The notes below the pieces were generated by a model. It was given only the letters and a program-made list of their open reading frames with translations, was not told the DNA's origin and ran no database searches. The position numbers were made by a program, and so were the translations under genes. DNA of 64,000 nt, from the NCBI GenBank assembly GCA_036417435.1, contig CM070900.1, positions 118,498,315 to 118,562,314 on the forward strand. The letters run 5' to 3'. This DNA comes from Inia geoffrensis (lineage: Eukaryota > Chordata > Mammalia > Artiodactyla > Iniidae). This document shows positions 25,906-37,141 of the stretch, piece by piece (the stretch's first letter is position 1; each line of letters starts with the position of its first letter).

Positions 25906-26459
25906 TTTTTTTTTCTTTACATCTTTATTGGAGTATAATTGCTTTACAATGGTGTGTTAGTTTCTGCTTTATAACAAAGTGAATCAGTTATACATATACT
26001 TATGTTCCCATATCTCCTCTCTCTTGCGTCTCCCTCCCTCCCACCCTCCCTATCCCACCCCTCTAGGTGATCACAAAGCACCGAGCTGATCTCCCTGTGC
26101 TATGCAGCTGCTTCCCACTAGCTATCTACCTTATGTTTGGTAGTGTATATATGTCCATGCCTCTCTCTAGCTTTGTCACAGCTTACCTTTCCCCCTCCCC
26201 ATAACCTCAAGTCCATTCTCTAGTAGGTCTGTGACTTTATTCCCGTCTTACCCTTAGGTTCTTCATGACATTTTTTTTTTTCTTAGATTCCATATATATG
26301 TGTTAGCATACAGTATTTGTCTTTCTCTTTCTTACTTACTTCACTCTGTATGACAGACTCTAGGTCCATCCACCTCACTACAAATAACTCTATTTTGTTT
26401 CTTTTTATGGCTGAGTAACATTCCATTGCATATATGTGCCACATCTTCTTTATCCATTA
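25906..26459 (-). mobile_element. L1 3' end, 5'-truncated
   Basis: T run and ACATCTTTATTGGAGTATAA at the 3' end on the plus strand, then the conserved 'gatctccctgtgctatgcag', 'tatgtccatgcc' and 'ggctgagtaacattccat'. It breaks off at 'tctttatccatt'. No target duplication was seen. Confidence 0.9.
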
Positions 26460-28639
26460 AACCCATCTACCTAGAGAGGTCTTCAACTTCTGGATCTTTA
26501 TCCCTTTTTGACATGTAAATCCCTAGAGATAGCCATCCAGTCTTCCAAGTACCTTGGGACTTAACCTAGGGACACAGTCCAGGCTCTAACCTGTTGGTCT
26601 TTTTGAAAGATAAGAGCTCTATCCTTTCAAATCAAAGAAATTAATTGTAGGCAAGTGACAACAGAACTGATTTTTATGGTATGAGAATATGCTTTTTACA
26701 TTATGAGAAGTGAAAACAAACATTCTCTAACTTTATAGCATATAAATTTCTGTGGCCTAAGAGGGTAGAGCAGGAGCATTGAGAAATCCAGGGAAATTTT
26801 ACTTCCCCACATTTATGATGGTCTGGCCTCACCTGAATAATAAAGGTGTTAAGGGTCAGACTAATCTGACTAAAGAAAAGTATCCTTAAAAGAAAATAGA
26901 AAACATGAGACTGAAAATGTAGCCTGCATATATATTTTTGAGGGCTAAGCATGTCAGGCCAAGGGTTTGGTATTGTATTCATCCAAAAGCACTACAATGA
27001 TTTTGGAGGACTTGTTATCCAAAGGTGTCTATATATCAATTCAAATATTTCTAACAAGTGTCTGATATGTTCAAATGTGAGGGAGGCTCAAAGCAGCAGT
27101 AAGTCTCTAGTGAAGAAAAGGAACTTCCTTGGATAAATTCTGAAAAAGCCACAGTCCCTAGAAGAGACTGGGGACTCTGACTCCTTGAAGTCTGATGCAA
27201 TCTGAGTATGACAATTTAAAGTAACTTAACTACATGGACCTGGCCTAGAATGTGCCTTCAGGGGACAAACACCTCCCCAGGCTTGGCTTCTGCTGTCACC
27301 TTTACTATACTTTTCTCTAGTGATGACCTCCAGCAGTTGTCATTTAAACTGACTCTAAATTGGACTTGGTATCTAAAGGACCAAGAGAAAGTTCAATTTT
27401 TTTTCCTTTAAAGGCTAAAGTAAAGCTCTCAAACTGAGGTTATGTTATTACATCACTAAGTGAAATTAAACAGAGATCTAAATATCAGCTGTAAAATCTT
27501 TCTAAATGTAAATTCTAATCCAGGTTTCAAGGGAGATATGAGGGTGAGGTCCTTTTGAGGAATCAGGGTTTGATTGAATGTAAACCTTTGGTGCCAAAGA
27601 TTCCTCTTTTTGTAAATAGAAAGCTTAGCAGAACACAACAAAAAGCTACATGAGCATATCCTTAACCTGAGTGTTTCCTTCTTGAATTTGGCTCATCAAC
27701 ACAGAGCCACAGGGGTCTGTCTTTAAAGCCCTAATATTCTGCTTTGAGAGTAGACTTGCCAATGAAAATAATGAAAATAATAAAAATAATGTTTTTCTTC
27801 CATAAAATCCGTATCCTCAAAAAACTGAGGTAAATAAATAATGCCTGTATTTCTTATATCAATTGTGCATATCATTACAGCATTTCACATGATGTGTGTT
27901 TTTTCCTCAGCTGTAATTTAGTTTGACCTTTGGGAACTGAAGCATGCATAGTTATAATTTTCCAGCTCTTCATAGTGTATAATTAAAGTATTTGTATGTA
28001 TTGTGAATTTAACTGACACATAAACAATATGCTTATGAATGATAAGCACATACTAATTTCCATATCAAAAATTGAAAGTAAATAAGAAACTGTTTTCCTT
28101 GTAAGTCTTTTGACAGAGCCTCTTTCAATGGCTTAACTTATTTTTTTTCTCATAATTATGTTATCAGAATAGGTTTAGCTCAAAATAAGAGTATTTATCT
28201 TAGCCTTGATAAGATTCAAATGCTAAGTGATACACTGAATACTGAATAGAAGTCAAACGTTAATTTAGAAGACAAAAACAGAAATAAGTGACAGTCATTG
28301 GGTGTAGAAGCATAAAAAGAGAAGTTATTTACAAAAGAAATTGGAGGTGAGGGAATGAGTGATTCTACAGCATCCCTCCACCTCCTTCCCTACCCTATGT
28401 AGTGACTAAGAGCTGCTGTGGCAGGAGTGAGACATGAATGTAAATGTCCATATGTCATTTAATAGGTACATGTCCTTGGACACACTTGGGTACTCTCTGA
28501 GCCACAGTTTCTTAATACGTAAAAAGCACCTTCTTTCTTTCTCTCACCCCTTAAGAGGTAATTTGCTAGGAAATCCTTGTCAAGAAATCCTGTTGGCTCT
28601 ACCTTCAAAATATATTTCCCAAAGTGCCCATCATTATCC
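26460..28639. other. Gene-free stretch
   Basis: No gene or clear repeat. A short (AATAATG)-like run lies near 27765-27790. Frames such as minus 26701-26982 lack any domain. Confidence 0.5.
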
Positions 28640-29291
28640 TTCATCTGAACAATGCAATATGCTTCTCCTTTGCCTCCTGCTTCCAATCTTGCCCCTTCTG
28701 TCTGTTCTCAATGCTGCAGCCACAGCATCTGACTTTGAAAATTAAAGTCAGATGGTGTCAATCCTCTCCTCTAAACCTTCTCATTCAGTGTAAAGGCCGT
28801 GGTCCTTATAAAGGTTTAGGAGGCTCTACCTGCCCTAGCCCACAGTGACCTCTCTTTAACTAGGCTCTCTCGCTGCTATGCTCTGGTCCCTCTGACATCT
28901 TTGTTATTCCTTGAACCCAAAAGACAAACTCCTGCCTTAGGAATATTCTTATTCCAGATATCTCAAGTTTTTGCTTAAATATTAACTTCTCAATAAGGCC
29001 TACATTGACCACTCCATTTAAAATTACAACTTACCTCTCCCTACCCTACCCACAATCCCTTTGCCCCAGTTCTATTTTTTTCTATGGCCCTCCAACTTCT
29101 AAGATACTATGTAATTTGCTTATTAGCCTTCATATTTATTATCTCTCTTTACCCTTTAATATGTAAACTTAACAGAGGCAGGGATTTTACTCTGTTTTGT
29201 TCACTGATGTATATCAAGCTCCTGGAGCAGTACATTGAATCTAGTAGTTCCTCAATAAATATTTGTTAAATGAATGAATGAATGAATGAAT
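28640..29291 (+). repeat. L2 LINE 3' end with (GAAT)n tail
   Basis: About 650 bases follow the L2 order: 'tcagatggtgtcaatcctct', 'ccttgaacccaaaag', 'ggcctacattgaccactcc', 'gaggcagggattttactct', 'cctcaataaatatttgtt', ending in the diagnostic GAAT tail at 29271-29291. This is the best preserved L2 in the window. Confidence 0.85.
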
Positions 29292-30552
29292 AAGTACCTA
29301 TGCTATAATGTTATTTTGAAGATTAAGTTCAGCTGTTTAATACTGCTACTATGTTCTTGCCTAGATATTTCTAAACTTTCCTATTTATAAAATGTCATGA
29401 GTTCTCCCCACATTCTCAATTATAAAAGAAATAAACATAAAATCACTATGTACATAAAAGATTACAATGAATTATATTTTTAGCTTCATAAATATGCTTG
29501 CTTTCTTTGAGAACTAAAACCCTGGGCCACTGACATTCATAGCCTTATTAGATGCATTTTAGTAAATCCTTTGCTCAGTCTACTGCTAAGATAACATCCT
29601 GAAGAGATTAAGGCTCTGTGGAAACACTAAGTACATGCACACACACGCATACACACACACATAATCAGAAACAATGGCCAGTTTTAAGATCAAGTGAGTG
29701 AACGAGGATCAGCATAGCATAGAGAGGTGAAAAAATATACTGAGATCTAAATAATGTTTGCATCTCAGTTAACATTAACAGCTTAGCTTACCACATGATA
29801 TATAGTAAAAAAAAAAAAAAAAGAAAGAAAGAAAGAAATAATTCCTCCTTGCCCTGTGGTAAAGCATACAACAGATAATGTGTGAAGATCCCAAAATTCA
29901 GTACTTATTTCTCAATAAACATCAGTTGATTTTGAATATTAAAACCAGGTATACTGTACCTTATAATTTGATAGCAAAATTATTCTGTGCTTTTAAAGTT
30001 TATTTTCTCTAACAAGCAAAGCACACTTTTATAATAACTTAATCTCTCCAGTAAATTTTCCTCCTGAAAGGGTGCGTGCAGAATATTACATCTGCACCAA
30101 TAAATTGTCATTCTCATTTTATAACTCAGTCTTCTGTGATTTTGGTTACCCTACACAAGTAAAATGACAAAATTGAATGATTAAACGTAATGTCTAGTTT
30201 CTGGACCCGTGCAGTCATCATGTTGGTATAGATCCCTCATGAAACACAGCCTGAAATGACCCACTACTCTGTCTCTACCACATCCTAGGTGTAATTACAA
30301 TCTTTCATTAAGTTTCAGACCATAGTCTCCCTTCTCTAGGAGATTCTCAATGTACTCATAAGATCAAAGACCCATCAATTTTCTTATTCACTCTTTAGAA
30401 ATAATTGTGAGATATATATGTGTATTTGCACACATACTCAGAGAGATTAAAAGGTTAAAAAGACTGAAGTATCTGCCTAAATTATCCTTGAGAGCAACTG
30501 AAAGATATATATTTCTATGACCATTATGACATTAAATTAAAACAAATATGGC
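29292..30552. other. Gene-free stretch with simple repeats
   Basis: CA-rich repeat at about 29637-29661 and an A tract passing into (AAAG)n at about 29808-29838. Otherwise unique AT-rich sequence. Confidence 0.5.
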
Positions 30553-30845
30553 GGAGCTTCCCTGGTGGCTCAGTGGTTAAGAATCCTCCTGCCAACGCAG
30601 GGGACACGGGTTCGAGCCCTGGTCCGGGAAGATCCCACATGCCGTGGAGCAATTACTGAGCCCGCAGGCACCCATTACTGAAGCCCATGCGCCTACAGCC
30701 AGTGCTCCTCAACAAGAGAAGCCACTGCAATGAGCAGCCTTCCGTGCACTGCAAGGAAGAGTAGCTCCTGCTCAACACAACTAGAGAAAGCCCACGCAGC
30801 AACGAAGACCCAACGCAGCCATAAATAAATAAATAGATAAATTAA
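30553..30845 (+). mobile_element. CHR-1-type tRNA-derived SINE
   Basis: Head AGCTTCCCTGGTGGCTCAG, B-box-like GGTTCGAGCCCTGG, 'gaagatcccacatgccgtgg', 'gagtagctcctgc', 'actagagaaagcccac' and an (AAAT)n tail. No clean target duplication was found. Confidence 0.92.
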
Positions 30846-31439
30846 TTAAATGACTTCCTTTCTTAAAAAACAGAAACACAAGCTTTCAATAAATATTAAA
30901 AAAAATAAAATGTGGCCAAAAATTGTTTCTAAATCTGCCAACTCTTTCTTCCATTCTTCATTAACAACCATTTTCGTTTCTCATAGGTTACATTTTAACA
31001 GCTGAATTTTAGCCTTTTGAAACTCTCTTAACATGTTTTTTAGTTTGTCTCTTGGGAAGTTTTTCACATTTACAAATTGAGGACTATTTGACTCCAGGGT
31101 GCAGAGGTCCAAAGTTTTGTCTTAATAAAGACTCCTTCTAACAGTGTGATATTTTTGGAGTCTATCATCACTGCTTACAAACTATACAAAAGACGTTGTC
31201 ATAACAACCAGAGCTTAGTGGCTTAGTATTCCAGATTTTCAGATTTAATCTTTATACCTAAGTAATATCTTTCTGCATTGCTTTAAACCTCTTATAAAAT
31301 AAATGAAATGTTTACCTTGAGCATTGAAGAGGAATGCTTAAAGAATTTCCTATAAATAAACATATCTGTGTAATTTGTATGTGTATATCTCTCTATACAT
31401 AAATATATGTGTATGTGTGTTTATCTATAATATATGTAA
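30846..31439. other. Gene-free AT-rich stretch
   Basis: No repeat or gene was recognised. Confidence 0.5.
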
Positions 31440-31765
31440 ATATTACATGCTCTATATCTGTATGACCCATCCTCTTCTCCACATCTCTATGACCTCAAAT
31501 TCTGCCCATCCTTCAAGTCCCAACCAAACTCCACAAAACTGTCTCAGATACACTGTGTTCCCATCTCCCCTATGCTTTCACAGCCCTTTTTGAGCCTGTT
31601 TCCTGTACTTATGGTATCCTAATTTGCATTCATATGTGTAAGCATCTATCTTTCCTGAAAGATGGGAAATATCATCTTACTTCTCAGTGCTTTTCTTAAA
31701 GACCACTAGTTATACCTTAAAACATAGGACTTAAGTAGATATTGAGTGAATGAATATATGTCTTT
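31440..31765 (+). repeat. L2 LINE fragment
   Basis: Pyrimidine-rich text 'ccatccttcaagtcccaacc', 'gatacactgtgttcccatct', and a 3' end 'agatattgagtgaatgaata' fit the L2 terminus. Confidence 0.55.
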
Positions 31766-32694
31766 GTCAAGCAACTCCTTGGGCAGGGTACTAGAGTTCT
31801 GCTTTGATGGAATACTGACATCCTATGTTCATATGCAAATGGAGCTGCCTTCAACTTTAGAGATCAATATTCATCTCAGTAAATATTAAAATGAGCTCTC
31901 TGTAGAGTACTGCCTCTTACTGTCACTTGATTAACTGTACTATAAAGTTGTTTTATAATGCCAGAGAAAGTGCTAGTGATGTCTTTTGATTCAAGACATC
32001 AAAAGACTTTACCACAGGTCTTACAATGTTGAGACCTTAAGATTTTAAGACCAGGATTAATTAACTACAGAGATAGAGGAGTCAAAATACTTTTCACATT
32101 GGCTGGCCTTTTGAAGAATTCTCTATTCTCATTTCTTTTCCAATTTACAATGTAAAGACTCAGTTTTTGCATTTTGCACATGTACACAGTATAACAGAAT
32201 TGCTAAAGAATTTAATAAAGCTCACAGATATAAGTTCATTACGGAAACAAGACAATTAGGAACAACAGGAAGCATTATTTTCCTGTATTTTCTTATAAAG
32301 TATCTTATATTGAATACCTCCCTACTTTTCATGTTCTAACCCTAATTGAACCCTCATATTCACATTCTAAGATTACTTCTTCCTGGTTATTCTTCTTTCC
32401 CAGTTTCTCTTCTTACTAGGCCATCAGGCAGGTAGTCGCAAATTAATATTACTCTTGTAACACACACGTTTAGAACTGTAAAGAGCTGAGACCCACCATC
32501 AGTCCTATATCTTAAGTTGCCAAGTCAGCCACACCTGTAAACCCCACCCCCACCCCCACCAAGACCTTTCCTCTTCGCTACACATATTATCTAGTCTCAT
32601 TCTGCAGTACTCAATTAAGCCAAAGCCCTCTTCATACTTCCTGAAATCCTTAATTACGTTCACACTCTTCTGTGTACTTGGAACGCTCTTCAGT
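31766..32694. other. Gene-free stretch with inverted repeats
   Basis: Contains the nested inverted repeats at 31976-32052 and a (CCCCCA)3-like run at about 32544-32560. No gene is supported. Confidence 0.5.
31976..32007. repeat. Two alternative perfect hairpins sharing one arm
   Basis: GTCTTTTGAT (31981-31990) pairs perfectly with ATCAAAAGAC (31998-32007). The overlapping GATGTCTT pairs perfectly with AAGACATC. The two stems exclude each other. Confidence 0.85.
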
Positions 32695-32810
32695 TTGATT
32701 CACTTCCGCAAACATTAATTGAGTACTTACGGTTCACCAAAGACTATGTTAGGTACTAGGAACACAAAAATGTAAAGATGCAGCCGATGCCTTTTAAGGA
32801 TACAACATTC
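32695..32810 (-). repeat. L2 fragment
   Basis: 'aaacattaattgagtacttac' and 'ttaggtactaggaacac' on the plus strand are the complement of the L2 3' end. Confidence 0.5.
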
Positions 32811-32928
32811 TTTTAATCTTTGTCAATTCTTTCTTGCCTTTACATGCTACTCAAGCTACTTCCGAGGAAAAAATTTCCTGATTCACCTCACCTGATGCTA
32901 CTTATTCTTTTACTTCATATACGTATTC

Positions 32929-33368
32929 TGTTGGGCTGCACCCCGCAGGCCTACAACGCCTGCACTTGCTGAGCTTTAAGATGGAAGAAAGAGCCCAGAG
33001 GCAGCGACGGAGACATCAGTGGCTTAATTGGTGGGGGAGCTTATACGTCCGAAGCAAGGTCCTGGAGGGACACCCCACTGTGTGAGGCAGATAGCAGGCA
33101 GGACATGGTGGCCATCTTTGCTCCTGGGGGGAATGGGAGACTGCTGGATATAGCAGGAATGACATCAGGTTGGCTCATTAGTTACCAGGGAAACCAGCAG
33201 AGACGCATGCCCCTCACCACCCCTTTGATAAGGACAATCGGCAGCTGGAGTAGGGAGCAAATATGTAGGAAGTTCAGTCTTGTGAGGAGGGTGAAGTTGA
33301 AGCAGGCACAGATTGAGTAGGGGATGTACTGAGAGTAGGAGAGCAGTATCTTGATGGCTCTGACTCCA
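32929..33368 (-). mobile_element. 440-bp solo LTR, copy 1
   Basis: Begins TGTTGGGCTGCACCC and ends GGCTCTGACTCCA on the plus strand, so it has TG...CA ends. It is flanked by a perfect 5-bp duplication TATTC (32924-32928 and 33369-33373). A related sequence of exactly the same length lies at 51435-51874. No internal retroviral genes, primer-binding site or second LTR are present, so it is a solo LTR left by recombination. Orientation is a guess from a TATA-like box on the minus strand of the other copy. Family not identified. Confidence 0.75.
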
Positions 33369-33413
33369 TATTCCATAGTTCTTCAATTGTATTATGTCAT
33401 CTGTAAATTCTTA

Positions 33414-33765
33414 TTTATTTATTTATTTATTTATTTTATTTTTGGCTGTTAGGTCTTCGTTGTTGTGTGCAGGCTTTCTCTAGTTGTGGTGAGCAGGGGT
33501 TCCTCTTCTGTTGTGGTGCGCAGGGTTCTCATTGCAGTGGCTTCTTTTGTTGTGGAGCACGGGCTCTAGGTGGGTGGGCTTCAGTAGTGGTGGCACGTGG
33601 GCTCAGTAGTTGTGGCTCGCAGGCTCTAGAGCACAGGCTCTGTAGTTGTGGCACATGGGCTTAGCTGCTCCGCAGCATGTGGGATCTTCCAGGACCAGGG
33701 ATCGAACCCGTGTCCCCTGCATTGGCAGGTGGATTCTTAACAACTGTGACACCAGGGAAGTCCCT
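33414..33765 (-). mobile_element. CHR-1-type tRNA-derived SINE
   Basis: Reverse orientation: the (TTTA)n tail is first, then 'ggctttctctagttgtgg', 'gtgggatcttcc', 'cgaacccgtgtcccctgc', ending at the head complement 'ccagggaagtccc'. Imperfect 16-bp target duplications CATCTGTAAATTCTTA (33398-33413) and CACCTGTAACTTCTTA (33766-33781). It appears to have inserted into an L2 remnant that also holds the LTR at 32929. Confidence 0.93.
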
Positions 33766-33781
33766 CACCTGTAACTTCTTA

Positions 33782-34664
33782 GGTCAGATTTTCTCTGGAA
33801 AATGCTTTGAAACTGCTAGAACTGATAGTAATATATTCGTGTTGCCTAAAATAACAGCATTTAATAGATACATCTATAGCATCTTTATGCTCTGAAACTT
33901 TCATATATATAAATTATACAGCCTGTGACGTTCTAGAAGAGGCTAATCTGGTAAATAGTAAAAAGAGTTGTTGCTTCTGGGAGATAGGAACAGGGATTGA
34001 CTGGGAAGGGGTATGGGAGAGCTTTCTACAGTTAAGATTTGCATTATATAGGTGTATGTATTTATCTAAACTCCCCAAATAGCTATTAAGATTGTGCCCA
34101 TTTCACTATATGTAAATTTTACCTTTTTATGTCTTTGTTTTGTGTTTATTTCTTAGCTGTTTTATGCCTTTCCTTCAGTTTCTTTACTAAATTTCAGGGA
34201 AATCTATCCTTCCTTAGACATCTTATAATTTCAAAGATCATTGTGTCTTTTTTCTTATTTTTTTTCCTGTTTGGTCAGTTATTGTTTCATACCTCCAACC
34301 CAGAACTTCTAAGTTTTTGAATTTTTAAATTCAAGGTGACTTTTTTTCCTTCACTATTTGCAAATGTTTAAGAATATTTAATTCCGATTAGATTGTGTTA
34401 AGACTGCTTCTGCTTCGAGGATGATTTATTGGCAGCAGACTTTTCATTAGCTGAAATGAAATGCTATGAACCTAAATTTCTGATTTCTTATAGTAACTTT
34501 GTATGAATTCTATCTGGCATAGGCTATTCACTTTGAAGTAGGATTTTCCTGTACTAGTAATACAATTATATGTAACCAGAGTGAGAGTTTAAGGAGGCTA
34601 ACTAGGTTTTTTGTTCAAAGGCATTCTCTTCTTTCATGTGGTGAAATATTAGGGGCTTTTGGTG
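33782..34664. other. Gene-free AT-rich stretch
   Basis: No gene or repeat recognised. Confidence 0.5.
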
Positions 34665-34884
34665 GGGGGGCGGTTTGCGTTACGCGGGCCTCTCACTGTT
34701 GTGGCCTCTCCCGTTGCGGAGCACAGGCTCCGTACACGCAGGCTCAGCGGCCATGGCTCAGCGGCCATGGCTCACGGGCCCAGCCGCTCCGCGGCATGTG
34801 GGATCTTCCCGGACCGGGGCACGAATCTGTGTCCCTTGCATCGGCAGGAGGACTCTCAACCACTGGCGCCACCAGGGAAGCCCT
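34665..34884 (-). mobile_element. CHR-2-type SINE with internal duplication
   Basis: Reverse CHR-2: 'gcgggcctctcactgttg', 'gcggagcacaggctccg', 'gtgggatcttcccgga', ending 'ccagggaagccc'. It carries a perfect tandem duplication of GCGGCCATGGCTCA. Where the T-rich tail should be there is a G tract (GGTGGGGGGGCGG). Confidence 0.92.
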
Positions 34885-35411
34885 GTTTTTTATTTGTTTG
34901 TTTGTTTGTTTTTTAAATCTGCACTTGTTTTGTTGGGAGAGGACTTGGTGGTCTGAGTTTGTACTCCATTTTTACAGGAAACAATTTCGCCGTCACGCTT
35001 CCTTTTCTTCGTTTACCAGCCAGCCTCCAAGGGTGTATCTCCTTGACACTTTGATTTACTAGAAGTGGTGCCATTCTGAAACTCCTGCCTTGGGTTCTGC
35101 TCATTTTCAAGTCCCTTCCTTTCATTGTCACAGTAGCCAGTGCTCCAATCTGCAAGATCTCAACCGGATTCTCAGTATTTTCCCAGTCTGAGTGCAATTG
35201 GTTTTTGAGAGTGATTTTATCTGTATCCCAACATCCCCTGTCGCCCTACCTCCACACACATTCATACCCTGTTGACCCTACCCATATCTCTGCGTAAGTC
35301 TCCCCTTGGGTATGGGCTCTATATGTGATTTTGCTAGTCTGAATGCTTATTTTTCTACTTACAGGTAACTTAAAATCTATCTCTTAGTATTTTGGGTTCC
35401 TGAACCCAATT

Positions 35412-35413
<2 letters not shown>

Positions 35414-35446
<33 letters not shown>
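35414..35446. repeat. (TG)n microsatellite
   Basis: About 16 uninterrupted TG units, likely polymorphic. Confidence 0.95.
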
Positions 35447-35447
<1 letters not shown>

Positions 35448-35448
<1 letters not shown>

Positions 35449-36370
35449 GCTTCCCCACACAAACACTTCTCGAACACCAGCAGGGTGTCTGAGAATTCAA
35501 CTCAACTCTGACATTATCTACCCAGAGATAGCATTAGATTCCACAGGTAAAGGGCTCAGTCCCATTAGACCATCTTCCCCTTCAGGTGCCAGTTGCAACC
35601 TCAGGCTGTTACCTGTGCTTCTGACCAACTGGCTGTAAATCAGTGGTTCCCACAAACCCCTGCTTGGGTTTGATTAATTTGCTACAGCAGCTCACAGAAT
35701 TCAGGGAACCCATTTATCGCTAGATTACAGATTTATTACAAAGGATATTAAAGGATACCAATCAACAGCCAGATGAAGAGGTACCTAGGGCTTTGTACAG
35801 AACAAAGGAAGTCCTCCTGGATCTTGGAGCCCAGCACTGGGGCACGTGGAAGCGTTCTGGTTCCTCAGCCTGGAAGCTCTCTGAACTGTGTCCCTTTTGG
35901 GGTTTTTATGGAGGATTCATTACACAGGCATGATTCATTAACTCATCAACCATTGGTGATTGACTCACCCTCTAGCTCCCTCTCCCCTCCCCAGAAATCA
36001 GGGAGTAGGACTGAAAGTTCCAACCTCCTATTCAAGGTTGGTTGCCCCTGGCAACTAGTGTCATCCTTAGGTGTTTTCCAAAAGTCACATTCATTAACAT
36101 AAACCCAGTTGTGGTGGAAAGGGGTGGTTATGAATAACAAGACACCCATTTGACCTCCATGGCTCGGAGGTATTTTCAGGAACTGAGGACAAGAGAGGAC
36201 AAAATGCTCCCATTGCTCTTATGGCTCAGGAAATTGCAAAGGTTTTGGGAGATGTGAGCCAGGAACTGTGGATAAAGACCAAAGATACATGACAAATATA
36301 TTTTGGTCCTTTGAATGACCATATATATATTTATAAATAGAAATTACAAATCACAGTATCACAGTTACAT
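35448..36370 (-). mobile_element. Ancient ERVL-type LTR
   Basis: The plus strand carries 'ttgctacagcagctcacaga', 'attacagatttattacaaag', 'ataccaatcaacagccagat', 'ggtgattgactcaccctc', 'ctgaaagttccaacctcc' and 'cccctggcaactag', a well-known old ERVL LTR order. The complement has AATAAA followed by the R-like region, hence minus. Frames across it are shadows. Confidence 0.6.
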
Positions 36371-36457
36371 TAAAGGCATAGGTTATGGGTGAATTTGCAT
36401 TTCCTACTGATCAGTAAATTTCTCTGGAGGGCATGTGGGGAAATTTAGACTTAGGAC

Positions 36458-37141
36458 GTGTCTTAGTTTGAGTTGCTGTTAACAGAATATCACAGATTGT
36501 GTGGCTTATAAGCAACAAAAAATTTCTCACAGTTTTGGAGGCTGGGAAGTCCAAGATCAAAGCGCTGGCAGATCTGGTGTCTGGTGAGGGCCTGCTTCCT
36601 GGCTTATAGATATGTCTTCTTGCTGTGTTCTCAAATGACAGAAGGTGGTTAGGGAACTCTCAGGGGTGCTGACCTGAAACAAATAGACTGCCAGATATTT
36701 CTCCAGCAAATATGGGTTTATTCAGGATCAGCAAAGAATTGCAATTCAAGGTCTACAACCATGGTTAGCCACGTGCAAGTCTCCACAAGGCAAGGAAAGA
36801 AGAGTTCTTTTCTAGAGAGGAAAAGGAAGTTGGGAGGGCTATAGTAAACAAAGAGCCCTTGCCAGGAGGAAGGAAGGCAGAGAAAGGTCTTCTTCCAGTT
36901 GAACTCAGCTATTATCATAGGGTGGGCGAGCTCCTCCTTCTGGTCTCTCGACTCTATTTAATTTTGGATTTTATTAATTTTTTACAGGGGTCTCTTTTTT
37001 AAGAGCACCAATTCCATTCATGAGAACTCCAATATCATGATCTAATCACATCCCAAATGCCCTACCTGCAAATACTGTCACTTTGGGGATCAGGTTTCAA
37101 CATACAAATTTTGAGGGGGACACAAACATTGTCTACAGCAG
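36458..37141 (-). mobile_element. MaLR/ERVL LTR split by a later LTR
   Basis: The left part 36458-36666 reads 'gtcttagtttgagttgctgt', 'gtgtggcttataagcaac', 'tggaggctgggaagtccaag'. The right part 36987-37141 reads 'cattcatgagaactcc', 'atcatgatctaatcacatcc', 'gtttcaacatac', 'gacacaaacattgtctac'. The two halves join in register once the 320-bp insert is removed. Confidence 0.75.
36667..36986 (-). mobile_element. 320-bp solo LTR inserted in the MaLR LTR
   Basis: TG...CA ends on both strands, with a 4-bp target duplication GGGG (36663-36666 and 36987-36990), the size typical of class I (gammaretrovirus-like) elements. The minus strand carries AATAAA near its 3' end (CCTGAATAAACCCATA), fixing the orientation. 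No coding region is present. Family not identified. Confidence 0.75.

Noticed and set aside
32541..32563. G-quadruplex on the minus strand of the CCCCCA repeat
   Set aside because: Only three tracts of at least three G are present; the fourth is GG, so it does not meet the usual rule.
34659..35062. Overlapping open frames in CHR SINEs here and at 2743-3102, 33467-33895, 54611-55048 and 63472-63860
   Set aside because: They are translations of GC-rich tRNA-derived SINEs. The shared 'GSSRTG' or 'GIFPDRG' peptides only show that SINE copies recur.
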